Notes under the pieces: generated by a model
Told to the model about the DNA's origin: nothing
What the model saw: only the letters and a program-made list of their open reading frames with translations
Databases searched by the model: none
Made by a program: the position numbers and the translations under genes
Shown here: piece by piece, positions 53,591 through 62,957 of the stretch
Layout of the letters: each line of letters opens with the position of its first letter
Position numbering within the stretch: the first letter of the stretch is position 1
Origin: Tissierellales bacterium
GTDB lineage: Bacteria > Bacillota > Clostridia > Tissierellales > Tissierellaceae
Direction: 5' to 3'
NCBI GenBank assembly: GCA_030146705.1
Contig: JASLBE010000060.1
Location: 1 to 64,000, forward strand
DNA length: 64,000 nucleotides

Positions 53591-54214
53591 TTAAAGTTTT
53601 CTATCTGCAATAGCTAATATTAAATCCCTATATTTTTCCCCCTCTTTTAAGGAGGGCTCTAACATTCCTAAAATCTTATTTTTATAAGACTCATCCTTAA
53701 TAAATTTTAAGTTTATCTTAATATTGTAAACTGACCCCTCCATGGCTGCATAGGATAGGATGCCACCTATGGCTGTATCTGTAATTAAGCCCTTGTCCCC
53801 ATATTTAGAAAGCAAATATTCTAATTCTAGGGCCTTCTTAGCATAGTCAAAGCACCTTAGGGGAACCTCAAGAGCCTTTTTATAACCCTCCTCTATTAGC
53901 CTTGGCCTAGACTCATTATCCTTATCCAGCTTATAGGCGTCTAAAACAGAATTAAAGGCCAAACTATCCAGGTCAATTAAAGACTCTAACTCCTCCTTAA
54001 AATCTTCTAGCTGGCCTAGCTTGGCAAAAATTTTTTCCTGGTCTTCCCTGGGTAAACTTTTAAAGTCTTCCTTGTCCACTGTAAAGTTCATAGCCATTTG
54101 AGAAAGCCCTATTCCAAGACTCCCAACCAAGGCCAAGACACTTCCCCCTCCTGGTGCAGGAAGCTTCCTACTTGTTAGGTCAATATACTCCCTTAAACTC
54201 TTGTCTATATACAT
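53591..54214 (-). CDS. FTCD/cyclodeaminase-cyclohydrolase family protein
   Basis: 207 residues, matching the C-terminal cyclodeaminase domain of formiminotransferase-cyclodeaminase as a stand-alone protein: LPAPGGGSVLALVGSLG and 'VPLRCFDYAKKALEL'. The all-helical enzyme converts 5-formimino-THF to methenyl-THF in histidine degradation or acts as methenyl-THF cyclohydrolase. No histidine-degradation genes are adjacent. It is 10 bases after the PhzF gene. Confidence 0.85.
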   Translation of the reverse strand: MYIDKSLREYIDLTSRKLPAPGGGSVLALVGSLGIGLSQMAMNFTVDKEDFKSLPREDQEKIFAKLGQLEDFKEELESLIDLDSLAFNSVLDAYKLDKDNESRPRLIEEGYKKALEVPLRCFDYAKKALELEYLLSKYGDKGLITDTAIGGILSYAAMEGSVYNIKINLKFIKDESYKNKILGMLEPSLKEGEKYRDLILAIADRKL

Positions 54215-54224
54215 AATAAGCTCC

Positions 54225-55115
54225 TTACTTAACCATTAATATACCATCAACTGAAAGCCTAGCCTGGCCTCCAACTTGGATTTTTCCATCACTAGTAATT
54301 TCACAGTAAATTTTACTTGGCCTAGATAAGGATTCCCCTTGGTAGGAAACTATTTTATTCCCCTCTATTAGGCCATACTTCTTTAGATAGTAAATTGTAG
54401 CCCCATTGGAGGTCCCAGTTGCAGCCTCCTCATCAATCCCAACTAGGGGGGCAAAATTCCTAGTATAAATTACACCATCAAAATCTTTTGGCAAGTAAAA
54501 TAAATGGGCTCCAACCACCTTGTTTTCACTAGACACTTCTTCTAAAAGCTCCTTGTTTATCCTGACCTTGTCTAGGACCTCCTTAGACCTTATAGGCACT
54601 ATGATATCCTTAAGACCTGTTGAGAGAATTTCTGGTTCCAGATCATAACCATCTACCCCTATATCATCTAAGTCTAAGTTTAGGGACCTGGCTAATTTTT
54701 CAAGGTCCTTAACCCCTCCAAAAGATTCTGGCCTAGTTTGTTCCATAGTAACCCTATTTACTTCCCCTTCTTCGTAATAAATATAAACTGGTAGGTCTCC
54801 AGCCTTGGTCTTTTGATAAATAACTTTTACACCATTTTCTAGTGGAGATATATAATGTTTATGTGCCAAGATGAAAAAAGCGCCTATTGTAGCATGCCCA
54901 CAAAGTTCCACCTCATCTGTTGGGGTGAAAAATCTTACTACAAATAAGTTATCATCTAATTTATCAATAAATGCTGTTTCAGATACATTCATCTCCCTTG
55001 CAACAATTTGCATAAGATCATCTGATAAGTCTTCAGCACAAGGTACAACACCTGCTGAATTCCCCCCAAAGGGCTGGTCTGTAAATGCATCTACTTGAAA
55101 AATATTAATTCCCAT
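54225..55115 (-). CDS. PhzF-family isomerase
   Basis: 296 residues with the PhzF/diaminopimelate-epimerase fold: 'FTDQPFGGNSAGVV', the acid-base Glu46 in NVSETAFI, DEVELCGHATIG and GIDEEAATGTSNGA. Family members isomerise phenazine precursors or other trans-dienes, but most Firmicute members have unknown substrates. It starts 25 bases after parB's stop, so it is co-transcribed with the segregation gene, presumably by chance of operon structure. Confidence 0.88.
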   Translation of the reverse strand: MGINIFQVDAFTDQPFGGNSAGVVPCAEDLSDDLMQIVAREMNVSETAFIDKLDDNLFVVRFFTPTDEVELCGHATIGAFFILAHKHYISPLENGVKVIYQKTKAGDLPVYIYYEEGEVNRVTMEQTRPESFGGVKDLEKLARSLNLDLDDIGVDGYDLEPEILSTGLKDIIVPIRSKEVLDKVRINKELLEEVSSENKVVGAHLFYLPKDFDGVIYTRNFAPLVGIDEEAATGTSNGATIYYLKKYGLIEGNKIVSYQGESLSRPSKIYCEITSDGKIQVGGQARLSVDGILMVK

Positions 55116-55139
55116 TTAATTTCCTCCTTAAAAGTGTTA

Positions 55140-55922
55140 TTAGCTTAATATATCTAAGATCCTACCTAGGTCATCTTCATTATAAAATTCAATTTCTATA
55201 ATCCCCTTATCCTTTTTCTTAACTAGGTTTACCTTAGTTCCAAAGTGCATCATAAGGTCATCTTCTAAAGATTTTAAATAAAAGTCCTTATGTAAATTCT
55301 TCTTAGGTTTTTTATTTAGCAACCTATCAATTAAACTTTTAGCCTGCCTTATTGTAAGCTTTTTGCCTACTATATTTTTGGCTATTTCATACTGGAGGTC
55401 CTTATCCTTGACCCCTAGTAACAGTTTTCCATGACCACTAGTTAATTTTTCCAGCTTCATAAGCCCAATAACTCTTTCATCTAAGTCTAGTAGCCTCATA
55501 GTATTTGAAATATAGGGCCTAGACTTACCTATCTTCCTTGCTAGCTCATCCTGGGTCATCTTAAATTCTCCTATAATCTGCCTAAAGGCCTCAGCCTCTT
55601 CAATTATATTTAAGTCCTCCCTTTGGATATTTTCTATAAGGGCAAGCTTTGCACTCTCCTTATCCCCTGCCTCAATTATAATACTTGAAATTTCCCTATA
55701 GTTTAAAAGCTTACTAGCCCTAAACCTTCTCTCCCCAGCTATTATTTCATAGCCACTAGGAAGCTTCCTTAGGATTATTGGTTGTAAAATCCCATTTTCC
55801 TCTATGGATTTTGAAAGTTCCTCTAATCTTTCTTCATTGAAGTTTTCCCTTGGCTGGTAACTATTAGGCCTTATTTGGTCCATAGCTACATTTACCACTT
55901 TATTTTTAAAGATTTCTGTCAA
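55140..55922 (-). CDS. parB: ParB/Spo0J chromosome partition protein
   Basis: 260 residues from TTG 55922 (AGGAG 8 bases upstream). ParB-N CTPase motifs ENGILQPI, GERRFRASK and 'ALIENIQREDLN', an HTH of the KorB type (MTQDELARKIGKSRPYISN) and a short dimer domain. ParB binds parS and organises the origin. No parA/soj lies between it and noc, unlike the usual noc-soj-spo0J order. A parS-like site is 85 bases upstream. Confidence 0.9.
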   Translation of the reverse strand: MTEIFKNKVVNVAMDQIRPNSYQPRENFNEERLEELSKSIEENGILQPIILRKLPSGYEIIAGERRFRASKLLNYREISSIIIEAGDKESAKLALIENIQREDLNIIEEAEAFRQIIGEFKMTQDELARKIGKSRPYISNTMRLLDLDERVIGLMKLEKLTSGHGKLLLGVKDKDLQYEIAKNIVGKKLTIRQAKSLIDRLLNKKPKKNLHKDFYLKSLEDDLMMHFGTKVNLVKKKDKGIIEIEFYNEDDLGRILDILS

Positions 55923-56006
55923 TCTATCAACTCCTAAATTTCTGTAAAATTATCAAAAACTAATACTTGTGTCTAATATAATATCAAATAATTAAAATTT
56001 TACAAT

Positions 56007-56026
56007 ATTGTTCCACATGGAACAAT
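56007..56026. promoter_or_regulatory. parS-like palindrome between noc and parB
   Basis: ATTGTTCCA-CA-TGGAACAAT, a 9-nt inverted repeat with 2-nt centre. It resembles parS (TGTTCCACGTGGAACA) but has CA in place of the CG centre. Its place between the two ParB-family genes supports a role. Noc sites (ATTTCCCGGGAAAT) are different. Confidence 0.55.
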
Positions 56027-56027
56027 A

Positions 56028-56060
56028 AAAAAATAGAGTAGAAACTCTACTCTATTTTTT
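56028..56060 (-). terminator. Intrinsic terminator overlapping the noc stop
   Basis: Perfect 13-bp stem AAAAAATAGAGTA/TACTCTATTTTTT with a 7-nt loop and a T run on the minus strand. Confidence 0.8.
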
Positions 56061-56870
56061 AGGGATCCTAACTATAACCTCTACAACATCATCCTTGTCT
56101 ATTTCTTCATAGTGGACGTTGACCCCAGTATCCTTTATAGCCTTGTAGGCTTTTTTTATTGTGTTTAAGTAAATTTTAGTGTTAATCAAAGACTTAACAC
56201 TTTGTTTTTTTTCACCTTTTTTAGGCCTTACTTCCTTGCTTTTTTCTTCCTCTATAATATCTTTTAGTATAGCCTCTATAACTTCTTCCGTTTGCTTAAC
56301 ATTTAATCCGCTCTCTATGATTTCCTTGGTTACTTCATTTCTCATTTCATCAGTAGGTAACTTTAATAAGGCCCTACCATGCCTCTCAGATAGGCCATTG
56401 TCTAAAAGTTTTGTCTGGACATCCTTGCTTAAATTTAAAATCCTAAGTTTATTAGCTATTGTAGATTGGCTTTTACCTATTCTTTCTGCTATTTCCTTTT
56501 GGGTTAAACCGTGGTCCTTAATTAAGTTACTATAACCATTGGCTTCTTCTATAAAGTTTAAATCTTCCCTTTGTAAATTTTCCATAAGGGCTATAATAGC
56601 AGTTTCACTTTCTTTAAAGTCCACTACTATGGCTGGAATTTCTTTAAGTCCTGCAATCTTAGACGCCCTAAGCCTTCTCTCTCCTGCTACTAGCTCATAG
56701 CTAGCCTCACCTATCTTCCTAACATTTATAGGCTGTAGTATCCCATAGGCTTCTATGGACTGGCTAAGTTCCTTAAGAGAATTATGACTAAACTGCTTCC
56801 TAGGCTGATAAGGATTAGGTTTTATTGCAGATACAGGTATTTTTTCTATTTCTGCTTTTGAAATACTCAT
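56052..56870 (-). CDS. noc: Noc-type ParB paralogue (nucleoid occlusion)
   Basis: 272 residues with ParB-N motifs (AYGILQPINVR, GERRLRASK, ENLQREDLN), an HTH (LTQKEIAERIGKSQSTIAN) and a C-terminal domain. Its position directly after rsmG/gidB and before parB is the position of noc in Firmicutes, where it prevents division over the nucleoid. Sequence alone cannot fully separate Noc from ParB; the order and paralogy make Noc more likely. Confidence 0.8.
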   Translation of the reverse strand: MSISKAEIEKIPVSAIKPNPYQPRKQFSHNSLKELSQSIEAYGILQPINVRKIGEASYELVAGERRLRASKIAGLKEIPAIVVDFKESETAIIALMENLQREDLNFIEEANGYSNLIKDHGLTQKEIAERIGKSQSTIANKLRILNLSKDVQTKLLDNGLSERHGRALLKLPTDEMRNEVTKEIIESGLNVKQTEEVIEAILKDIIEEEKSKEVRPKKGEKKQSVKSLINTKIYLNTIKKAYKAIKDTGVNVHYEEIDKDDVVEVIVRIPKK

Positions 56871-56893
56871 ATCATCCCTCTTTTTCTAATATA

Positions 56894-57610
56894 TTATAGC
56901 GGTTTTTTTCTTGGTTTCCCTCCGCCTCTAGGGTATTTCTTAGGTGTGTTTTTTATTTTTTCTATAATAATTATAGAGTGATAAATATCTGTATGTGGAA
57001 TTCTTACCCTTTTGTGGTCCCTTATACTTCCACCTAAAAGTAAGATGGCATTTTTTGCCTCCTTTAACTCTTCCTCATAGTCTGGTCCCTTCATAGAAAC
57101 AAAGTATCCACCTTTTTTTACAAAGGGTAGGCAGTATTCAGCCAGGGTGTTTAACCTAGCCACTGCCCTAGAAACACAAATATCATAGGCCTCCCTATAT
57201 TCATCCGTCCTACTAAGTTCTTCTGCCCTTCCGTGGATGGCCTCTATATCTTCTAGGTCCAGGCTAGCTATAACCTGGTTTAAAAAAGTAATCCTCTTAT
57301 TTAAACTATCCATAAGAGTAACCTCAAGCTTAGGATTGTAAATCTTCAGGGGAAGTCCTGGAAATCCTCCCCCTGTACCTATATCTATAATTTTTTCATC
57401 CTGGTTAAAAAGTCCAGTTTCCACTAGGGTTAAACTATCAAGAAAGTGTTTTTTATCCACATCTTCATCATCAATAATTGTTGTTATATCTATTTTTTCA
57501 TTCCATTCTTGTAGTAGATCCTTGTAAAGCTTAAACTTATTTTCCCTATCACTACCAAGTTCAATCTCTAGCTCCTCACTGCCCTCAATCAAAGTATCAA
57601 TATTACTCAA
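56894..57610 (-). CDS. rsmG: 16S rRNA (guanine-N7) methyltransferase RsmG/GidB
   Basis: 238 residues from TTG 57610. An AAAGGAG site lies 9 bases before it, and its N-terminus then matches the length of B. subtilis RsmG before 'LLQEWNEKI'; the upstream ATG 57637 lacks a ribosome site. SAM-binding IIDIGTGGGFPGLPLKI and the 'VSRAVARLNTLAEY' segment are diagnostic. It methylates G527 of 16S rRNA. It overlaps the end of mnmG by 8 bases. Confidence 0.92.
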   Translation of the reverse strand: MSNIDTLIEGSEELEIELGSDRENKFKLYKDLLQEWNEKIDITTIIDDEDVDKKHFLDSLTLVETGLFNQDEKIIDIGTGGGFPGLPLKIYNPKLEVTLMDSLNKRITFLNQVIASLDLEDIEAIHGRAEELSRTDEYREAYDICVSRAVARLNTLAEYCLPFVKKGGYFVSMKGPDYEEELKEAKNAILLLGGSIRDHKRVRIPHTDIYHSIIIIEKIKNTPKKYPRGGGKPRKKPL

Positions 57611-59513
57611 TAGAATTTTCTCCTTTCCTTCTTTCATGTTCCAAGTGTATTAAAAGCATATTTATATCTGCTGGAGAAACACCTGAAACCCTACTAGCCT
57701 GGCCAACAGACTCTGGCTTAATCTTGCCTAGCTTTTCCTTGGCCTCAATCCTAAGGCTCTTAACCTTAGAATAATCCATATTTGGATCTAGTTTCTTGTC
57801 TTCTAACTTCTTAAACTGTTCAATTTGGTCCATTTGCTTCTTTATATAACCTTCATACTTTATCTGGGTTTCCACCTGTAGTCTTATTTCCCTTGGAAGG
57901 TCTTTTCTATCCTTATCTAATACTTCAACTTTATCATAAGTTATCTCTGGTCGTCTAATTAATTTCGCTAAACTTGTAGGAGTATTTATCTCAGTACTAC
58001 CAAGAGACCTTATAAGCTCATTGTTTTCCTTACTTGGATTTATAGAAACATTAGACAGCCTTTCTAACTCCTCCTTAACAGCCCTTTCTTTTTCAAGGGT
58101 CATCTCATACCTTTCCCTAGAAACAAGGCCAATTTCATAGCCCCTCTTGGTCAACCTAAGGTCGGCATTATCTTGGCGTAGGGTCAACCTATATTCTGCA
58201 CGAGAAGTCATTATCCTGTAAGGCTCATCTACACCCTTAGTAACAATATCATCTATTAAGACCCCTATATAGGCCTCTGAACGGTCTAAGATAAAAGGTT
58301 CCCTCCCTAAAATATTTTGGGCAGCATTTATCCCAGCCACTAAACCCTGGGCAGCCGCTTCTTCATATCCAGAAGTCCCATTAATCTGACCTGCAAAAAA
58401 TAAATTGCTTATGGTCCTATGCTCTAAAGTCCTCCAAAGTAAAGTAGGATCAATAGTATCATACTCTATTCCATAGGCTGGACGCATAAACTCACAATTC
58501 TCAAGTCCAATTATATGCTTATACATTTCAATTTGAACCTCTTCTGGCAGGGTAGAACTTGCCCCTTGGATATACATCTCCTTAGTAGTAAGCCCCTCAG
58601 GCTCTATAAAGATTTGATGTTGGTCCCTATCTGTAAAAGTCATTACCTTATCTTCCAAAGAAGGACAATACCTAGCACCTGCACCGTGGATTTCACCAGC
58701 ATATTTTGGTGACCTTCCAATATTTTCCCTTATAATATCATGGGCCTTTTCTGTAGTATAAGTTAGGTAGCAAGGAACCTGTTCAACTCCAAATTCCTTA
58801 CCCATATTAATAAAAGAAAAAGGAATAACCTCGTCATCACCAGGTTGAATTTCCATCTTACTATAATCAATACTATCACTATGGACCCTAGCTGGAGTAC
58901 CAGTCTTCATCCTCCTAAATTCAAAGCCATATTTTTCTAGGGCACTTGAAAGAAGCAAGGATGGAGCCCTTCCCTCCGGTCCAGAAGATTCTTCAACCTC
59001 TCCCATATAGGTCATACCATTTAAATAAGTTCCAGTTGCAATTATAACTGCCTTGGCCTTATAAACACCACCAGTCCTAGTTACAACCCCCCTAACTTGC
59101 CCATCTTCTATTAGAAGGTCCGTTGCCTCCCCTTGGATAAGCCTTAGGTTTTTTTCATTTTCCAAGGTTTTTTTCATTTCCCTATGGTAGGCTATTTTAT
59201 CAGCCTGGACCCTAAGAGAATGTACTGCTGGTCCTTTAGAAGTATTAAGCATCCTACTTTGAATAAAGGTCTTGTCTATATTTATAGCCATCTCTCCACC
59301 AAGAGCATCTATTTCCCTAACTAGGTGGCCCTTACCAGTTCCACCAATGTTTGGATTACAAGACATGGCTGAAATAGAATCTAAGCTCATAGTTAAAATT
59401 AAAGTCTTAAGTCCCATCCTAGCTGGAGCAAGACCTGCCTCTGTCCCTGCATGTCCAGCACCAACCACAATAACATCATATTCACCTGCTATATATTTTC
59501 TTACTTCTGACAT
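57603..59513 (-). CDS. mnmG: tRNA uridine-34 modification enzyme MnmG (GidA)
   Basis: About 636 residues: FAD site VVGAGHAGTEAGLAP, the MnmG signature MSCNPNIGGTGKGHLVREI, 'GTGTYLNG'-like FAD loop (IATGTYLNGMTYMG) and C-terminal helical domain with ASRVSGVSPADI. It works with MnmE to install carboxymethylaminomethyl groups at U34. ATG 59513 is better spaced from AAGGTGG than the ATG three bases upstream. Between mnmE and rsmG as usual. Confidence 0.95.
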   Translation of the reverse strand: MSEVRKYIAGEYDVIVVGAGHAGTEAGLAPARMGLKTLILTMSLDSISAMSCNPNIGGTGKGHLVREIDALGGEMAINIDKTFIQSRMLNTSKGPAVHSLRVQADKIAYHREMKKTLENEKNLRLIQGEATDLLIEDGQVRGVVTRTGGVYKAKAVIIATGTYLNGMTYMGEVEESSGPEGRAPSLLLSSALEKYGFEFRRMKTGTPARVHSDSIDYSKMEIQPGDDEVIPFSFINMGKEFGVEQVPCYLTYTTEKAHDIIRENIGRSPKYAGEIHGAGARYCPSLEDKVMTFTDRDQHQIFIEPEGLTTKEMYIQGASSTLPEEVQIEMYKHIIGLENCEFMRPAYGIEYDTIDPTLLWRTLEHRTISNLFFAGQINGTSGYEEAAAQGLVAGINAAQNILGREPFILDRSEAYIGVLIDDIVTKGVDEPYRIMTSRAEYRLTLRQDNADLRLTKRGYEIGLVSRERYEMTLEKERAVKEELERLSNVSINPSKENNELIRSLGSTEINTPTSLAKLIRRPEITYDKVEVLDKDRKDLPREIRLQVETQIKYEGYIKKQMDQIEQFKKLEDKKLDPNMDYSKVKSLRIEAKEKLGKIKPESVGQASRVSGVSPADINMLLIHLEHERRKGENSIE

Positions 59514-59522
59514 CATTCCACC

Positions 59523-60893
59523 TTACTTTCCTAAACAAAACTCAGAGAATATTTTATCTAAAATATCTTCACTAATAGTGTCCCCAGAAATCTCTCCTAA
59601 GTTTTCCCAACAACTTTTTAAGTCAACCTCAACACAATCAATAGGCACATTCATTTCTGCAGCTTCCACCACATCTTCAATATTTTTCTTGGCCCTTTCC
59701 AATTGGTTTTTATGCCTTATATTAGTTATTACTATATCAGAACCTATTTCTAGGTTTCCACTATAAAACATTTCCTTAATAGCATCTTCCAACTCCTCAA
59801 GTCCAAGTTCCTTGACCATAGAGGACTGGATTATTTTCTTACTAGCAAGTTCTTTTAATAAATATTCCTCATCAAACTTCTTATCTAAATCTATCTTATT
59901 TATAATAACAATGGCTTTTTTATCCCTAATAAGGTCTACAATCTCCCTATCTTCATCATTTAATTCCTCTGAAGCATCAAAAACAGCAATAATAAGGTCA
60001 GCATTATTAACAAGAGACCTAGCCTTATCAACTCCAATTTTTTCAACCAGGTCATCCGTATCCCTAATACCTGCAGTATCAACTATCTTAAGGGGGATAC
60101 CATCAATATTAATAAACTCCTCAATAACATCCCTAGTTGTACCAGGAACATCTGTAACAATCGCCCTATTTTCCCTTAAAATTGCATTTAATAAAGAAGA
60201 TTTACCAACATTTGGTTTACCTAAAATAACAGTGTTTAATCCATCCCTTAAAATAGTTCCTCTTTGGGAGGTCTTGATTAATTTATTAATCTCATCCTTA
60301 ACATAGTTACCCTTTTCTATGATCTCCCTATAGGCAACATCCTCAACAGAATCCTCACCAGGATAGTCAATACTAGCCTCAACCCTGGCTAAAATATTTA
60401 GGATTTCTTCCCTTAGTTCCCCTATTTTTTTAGACAAACTTCCCTCAAGTTGACTTAAGGAAGCCTCATAAGACTTATCCGTCTTAGCATTTATAATATC
60501 CATAACCGCCTCAGCTTGAGAAAGGTCTAGCCTACCATTTAAAAAGGCCCTTTTAGTAAATTCACCAGGCTCTGCCAACCTAGCCCCAGACCTTAAAATT
60601 AAGTCCAAGACCTTTTTAACAGAAATTATCCCCCCGTGGCAATAAACCTCTACTACATCCTCCCTAGTATAGGTGTGGGGTTCTTTCATATAGGCAATTA
60701 AGACCTCATCTACAACTTCACCACCATCTATTATATGTCCATAGACCATCTTCCTACTTTTACTTTCATCTAACCTATCCACCACACTGCCCTTAAAAAT
60801 TTTATTAGCTATTTCTAAAGACCTAGTACCACTCATACGAACTATACCAATGCCCGCTTCTCCTACGGCAGTAGATATTGCTGCTATAGTCAT
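59523..60893 (-). CDS. mnmE: tRNA modification GTPase MnmE (TrmE)
   Basis: 456 residues from ATG 60893 (AGAGGTGA upstream). N-terminal formyl-THF-binding domain (AISTAVGEAGIGIVRMSG), helical domain, G domain with GKPNVGKSS, DTAGIRDT and NKIDLD, and the C-terminal FCLGK motif whose Cys is conserved. Partner of MnmG in U34 modification. A stretch upstream could extend the frame, but the family starts at this Met. Confidence 0.95.
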   Translation of the reverse strand: MTIAAISTAVGEAGIGIVRMSGTRSLEIANKIFKGSVVDRLDESKSRKMVYGHIIDGGEVVDEVLIAYMKEPHTYTREDVVEVYCHGGIISVKKVLDLILRSGARLAEPGEFTKRAFLNGRLDLSQAEAVMDIINAKTDKSYEASLSQLEGSLSKKIGELREEILNILARVEASIDYPGEDSVEDVAYREIIEKGNYVKDEINKLIKTSQRGTILRDGLNTVILGKPNVGKSSLLNAILRENRAIVTDVPGTTRDVIEEFINIDGIPLKIVDTAGIRDTDDLVEKIGVDKARSLVNNADLIIAVFDASEELNDEDREIVDLIRDKKAIVIINKIDLDKKFDEEYLLKELASKKIIQSSMVKELGLEELEDAIKEMFYSGNLEIGSDIVITNIRHKNQLERAKKNIEDVVEAAEMNVPIDCVEVDLKSCWENLGEISGDTISEDILDKIFSEFCLGK

Positions 60894-60957
60894 TTTATCA
60901 CCTCTAAAATTCATTTCACTTAACAATTTACTACATTCTACACTATTTAATCTATAA

Positions 60958-60980
60958 GAAAACCCAGTTTTCACTGGGTT
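60958..60980 (-). terminator. Weak terminator or hairpin after jag
   Basis: AACCCAG/CTGGGTT stem, 6-nt loop, then TTCTTAT on the minus strand, between jag and mnmE. Confidence 0.5.
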
Positions 60981-60987
60981 GTAATGT

Positions 60988-61614
60988 CTATTTTAATTTT
61001 ATAACTACTCTCCTATAAGGTTCCTCACCTTCACTGTGAGTTGTTATGTAATCTACATCTTGCAAAGCTGAATGAATTACCCTTCTTTCATATGGGTTCA
61101 TTGGTTCTAGCTTTACAACTCTTTTATTTTTTTTGGCTTTCTTGGCCATTTTATAGGCTAGTCTTTCTAGAGTGGCTTCTCTTTTTTTCCTATATTCATT
61201 AATATCTAAGACAACTCTTAAATACTTATTCCTATCCTTATTAACTACTAGGCTAAGAAGGTACTGGATAGCATCTAGGGTACTACCCCTCCTACCGATT
61301 ACTATTCCCATTTCCTTAGGGTTGACCCCCTTAATATTTACAAACAAGATATCTTTTTCCTTGTTAATGTCTGTAATACCTGATAGGCCCATTTCAAATA
61401 AGACCCTACTCATAAACTCATCTGCAATTTGAAAAGGATCATTAATTACACTTACCTTTACAACAGCATCCTTGGCTCCTATAAAGCCTAGTAAGCCCCT
61501 ACTAGGTTCCTCTAAGACTTCAATTTCTATATCATTTTTGTCAACATCTAATTCGATTAAAGCTTCTTCCACAGCATCATCTATGGTTTTTGATACTTTC
61601 ACAACGGATCTCAT
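60988..61614 (-). CDS. jag: Jag/KhpB RNA-binding protein
   Basis: 208 residues: Jag-N domain (TIDDAVEEALIELDVDKNDI), KH domain with NPKEMGIVIGRRGSTLDAIQ, and R3H domain near the end (NPYERRVIHSAL). It binds RNA and, with KhpA, affects cell elongation and division in Firmicutes. Placed after yidC as in most relatives. Confidence 0.93.
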   Translation of the reverse strand: MRSVVKVSKTIDDAVEEALIELDVDKNDIEIEVLEEPSRGLLGFIGAKDAVVKVSVINDPFQIADEFMSRVLFEMGLSGITDINKEKDILFVNIKGVNPKEMGIVIGRRGSTLDAIQYLLSLVVNKDRNKYLRVVLDINEYRKKREATLERLAYKMAKKAKKNKRVVKLEPMNPYERRVIHSALQDVDYITTHSEGEEPYRRVVIKLK

Positions 61615-61647
61615 GCTTTAATGCCCTCCTTAATTATATCAACTAAA

Positions 61648-62340
61648 TTATTCCACGATCTTATCTACAAGAATTTGTTGAATAACACCAAATCCATTAC
61701 TTACTACCCAATATAGGGCAAGTCCTGCTGGGAATTTACGGGACATCATAAAAATCATAATCGGCATAAAAACATTCATAGTTCTTTGAGTAGATTCCAT
61801 TTGCTCGTTTCCTGCTGTTCCTGCCTGCATAACTGCAGATTGTAAGTAAGTAGTAATTGCCGCTAAAAGAGGTAACCCATATAATAAATGGTCTGGATTT
61901 TCCAGATTGCTTATCCAGAAAAATGACTTGTTAATAGCTGCATAGATTGCTGGATCTTTAAATACAAATTTCACTGGTTGCTGCATTACCTTATAAAATG
62001 CTATTATTATTGGCATTTGAATAAGAAGCATTAAACATCCAGAAGCTGGGTTATAATTATGTTCTTTATATAAATCTGCCATCTTTTTTTGTTGGACCAT
62101 TGGGTCATCTTTATACTTAGTTTGTATTTCTTGTAACTTGGGTTGTATTTTACCCATTACTTTTGTAGACTTACTTTGTTTAATAGCCAGTGGCAAAAGT
62201 ATAATCTTAAATATTATTGTAGTCACTATTACTGCCATTGCATAATATGAAAAATGTCCAGGTTCTGATCCCATACTAGATATCATATCATATACAACTT
62301 TAAATAGTTTTCCCAATATATTTCCTAAAAAAGTCGTCAT
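61648..62340 (-). CDS. yidC: Membrane protein insertase YidC/Oxa1
   Basis: 230 residues, five hydrophobic segments with the conserved Arg region (IKQSKSTKVMGKIQPKLQ) in the cytoplasmic loop and 'ASGCLMLLIQMPIIIAFYKV' as TM signature. No lipobox is seen at the start (MTTFLGNILGKLF), unlike many Gram-positive YidC proteins. It inserts membrane proteins from ribosomes. It is 17 bases after yidD. Confidence 0.93.
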   Translation of the reverse strand: MTTFLGNILGKLFKVVYDMISSMGSEPGHFSYYAMAVIVTTIIFKIILLPLAIKQSKSTKVMGKIQPKLQEIQTKYKDDPMVQQKKMADLYKEHNYNPASGCLMLLIQMPIIIAFYKVMQQPVKFVFKDPAIYAAINKSFFWISNLENPDHLLYGLPLLAAITTYLQSAVMQAGTAGNEQMESTQRTMNVFMPIMIFMMSRKFPAGLALYWVVSNGFGVIQQILVDKIVE

Positions 62341-62357
62341 CTATACTACACTCCTAT

Positions 62358-62579
62358 TCATTTTAACGGATCATATCCCCCTTTATTAAATGGATTACAC
62401 CTTAATATCCTTTTAATAGTAAGAAAACTCCCTTTGAAAAAACCATATTTTTCATATGCTTGTATAGAGTAGGTAGAGCAGGTCGGAAAAAACCTACAAT
62501 GTCTACCTGGGAATATATATCTAGATATTATCTTTTGATAAAATCTAATAAAATATACCATTATTTTACTCATTTTCAT
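62358..62579 (-). CDS. yidD: Membrane protein insertion efficiency factor YidD
   Basis: 73 residues, the expected small size, with the hallmark CRFFPTCSTYSIQAYEKYG and RCNPFNKGGYDP. An amphipathic N-terminal helix should attach it to the membrane beside YidC. Two bases after the rnpA stop. Confidence 0.95.
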   Translation of the reverse strand: MKMSKIMVYFIRFYQKIISRYIFPGRHCRFFPTCSTYSIQAYEKYGFFKGSFLTIKRILRCNPFNKGGYDPLK

Positions 62580-62581
62580 CC

Positions 62582-62920
62582 TTAACCTTTTTTTAATTTA
62601 GTTAACTTTATAATATGGAGCATTGCACTTTCTAATTCCTTATAAGATATATCCGTAACATTTCTTTTTGGTATAAAAATAAAGTCATATCCTTGTTCAA
62701 TATTAAGTAAATTAAGTCTATAAATTTCTTTCATTCTTCTTCTCACTTTATTTCTAACTACACTATTTCCTATTTTTTTAGTTATTGAATATCCAACCCT
62801 ATTATAGTTAAGACTATTTTTCCTTACATATAATATTAGGTTCCTGTTCCAATAATTTTTTCCAGACTTATAGATTTTCTTAAAATCTTCATTCTTCCTT
62901 AAACTATAAACTTTGTTCAC
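62582..62920 (-). CDS. rnpA: Ribonuclease P protein component
   Basis: 112 residues, basic, with RNxxRR-type motif 'VVRNKVRRRMKEIYR' that contacts the RNase P RNA, and YDFIFIPKRN near the end. It joins the catalytic RNA to cut tRNA 5' leaders. Follows rpmH, with a hairpin between them. Confidence 0.95.
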   Translation of the reverse strand: MNKVYSLRKNEDFKKIYKSGKNYWNRNLILYVRKNSLNYNRVGYSITKKIGNSVVRNKVRRRMKEIYRLNLLNIEQGYDFIFIPKRNVTDISYKELESAMLHIIKLTKLKKG

Positions 62921-62957
62921 TTAAATGCTCCCCTTTATATAAATGAACTAACTAAAA

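Noticed and set aside
57611..57637. Upstream ATG (57637) as the rsmG start
   Set aside because: No ribosome site precedes it, and the TTG at 57610 gives the expected N-terminal length.
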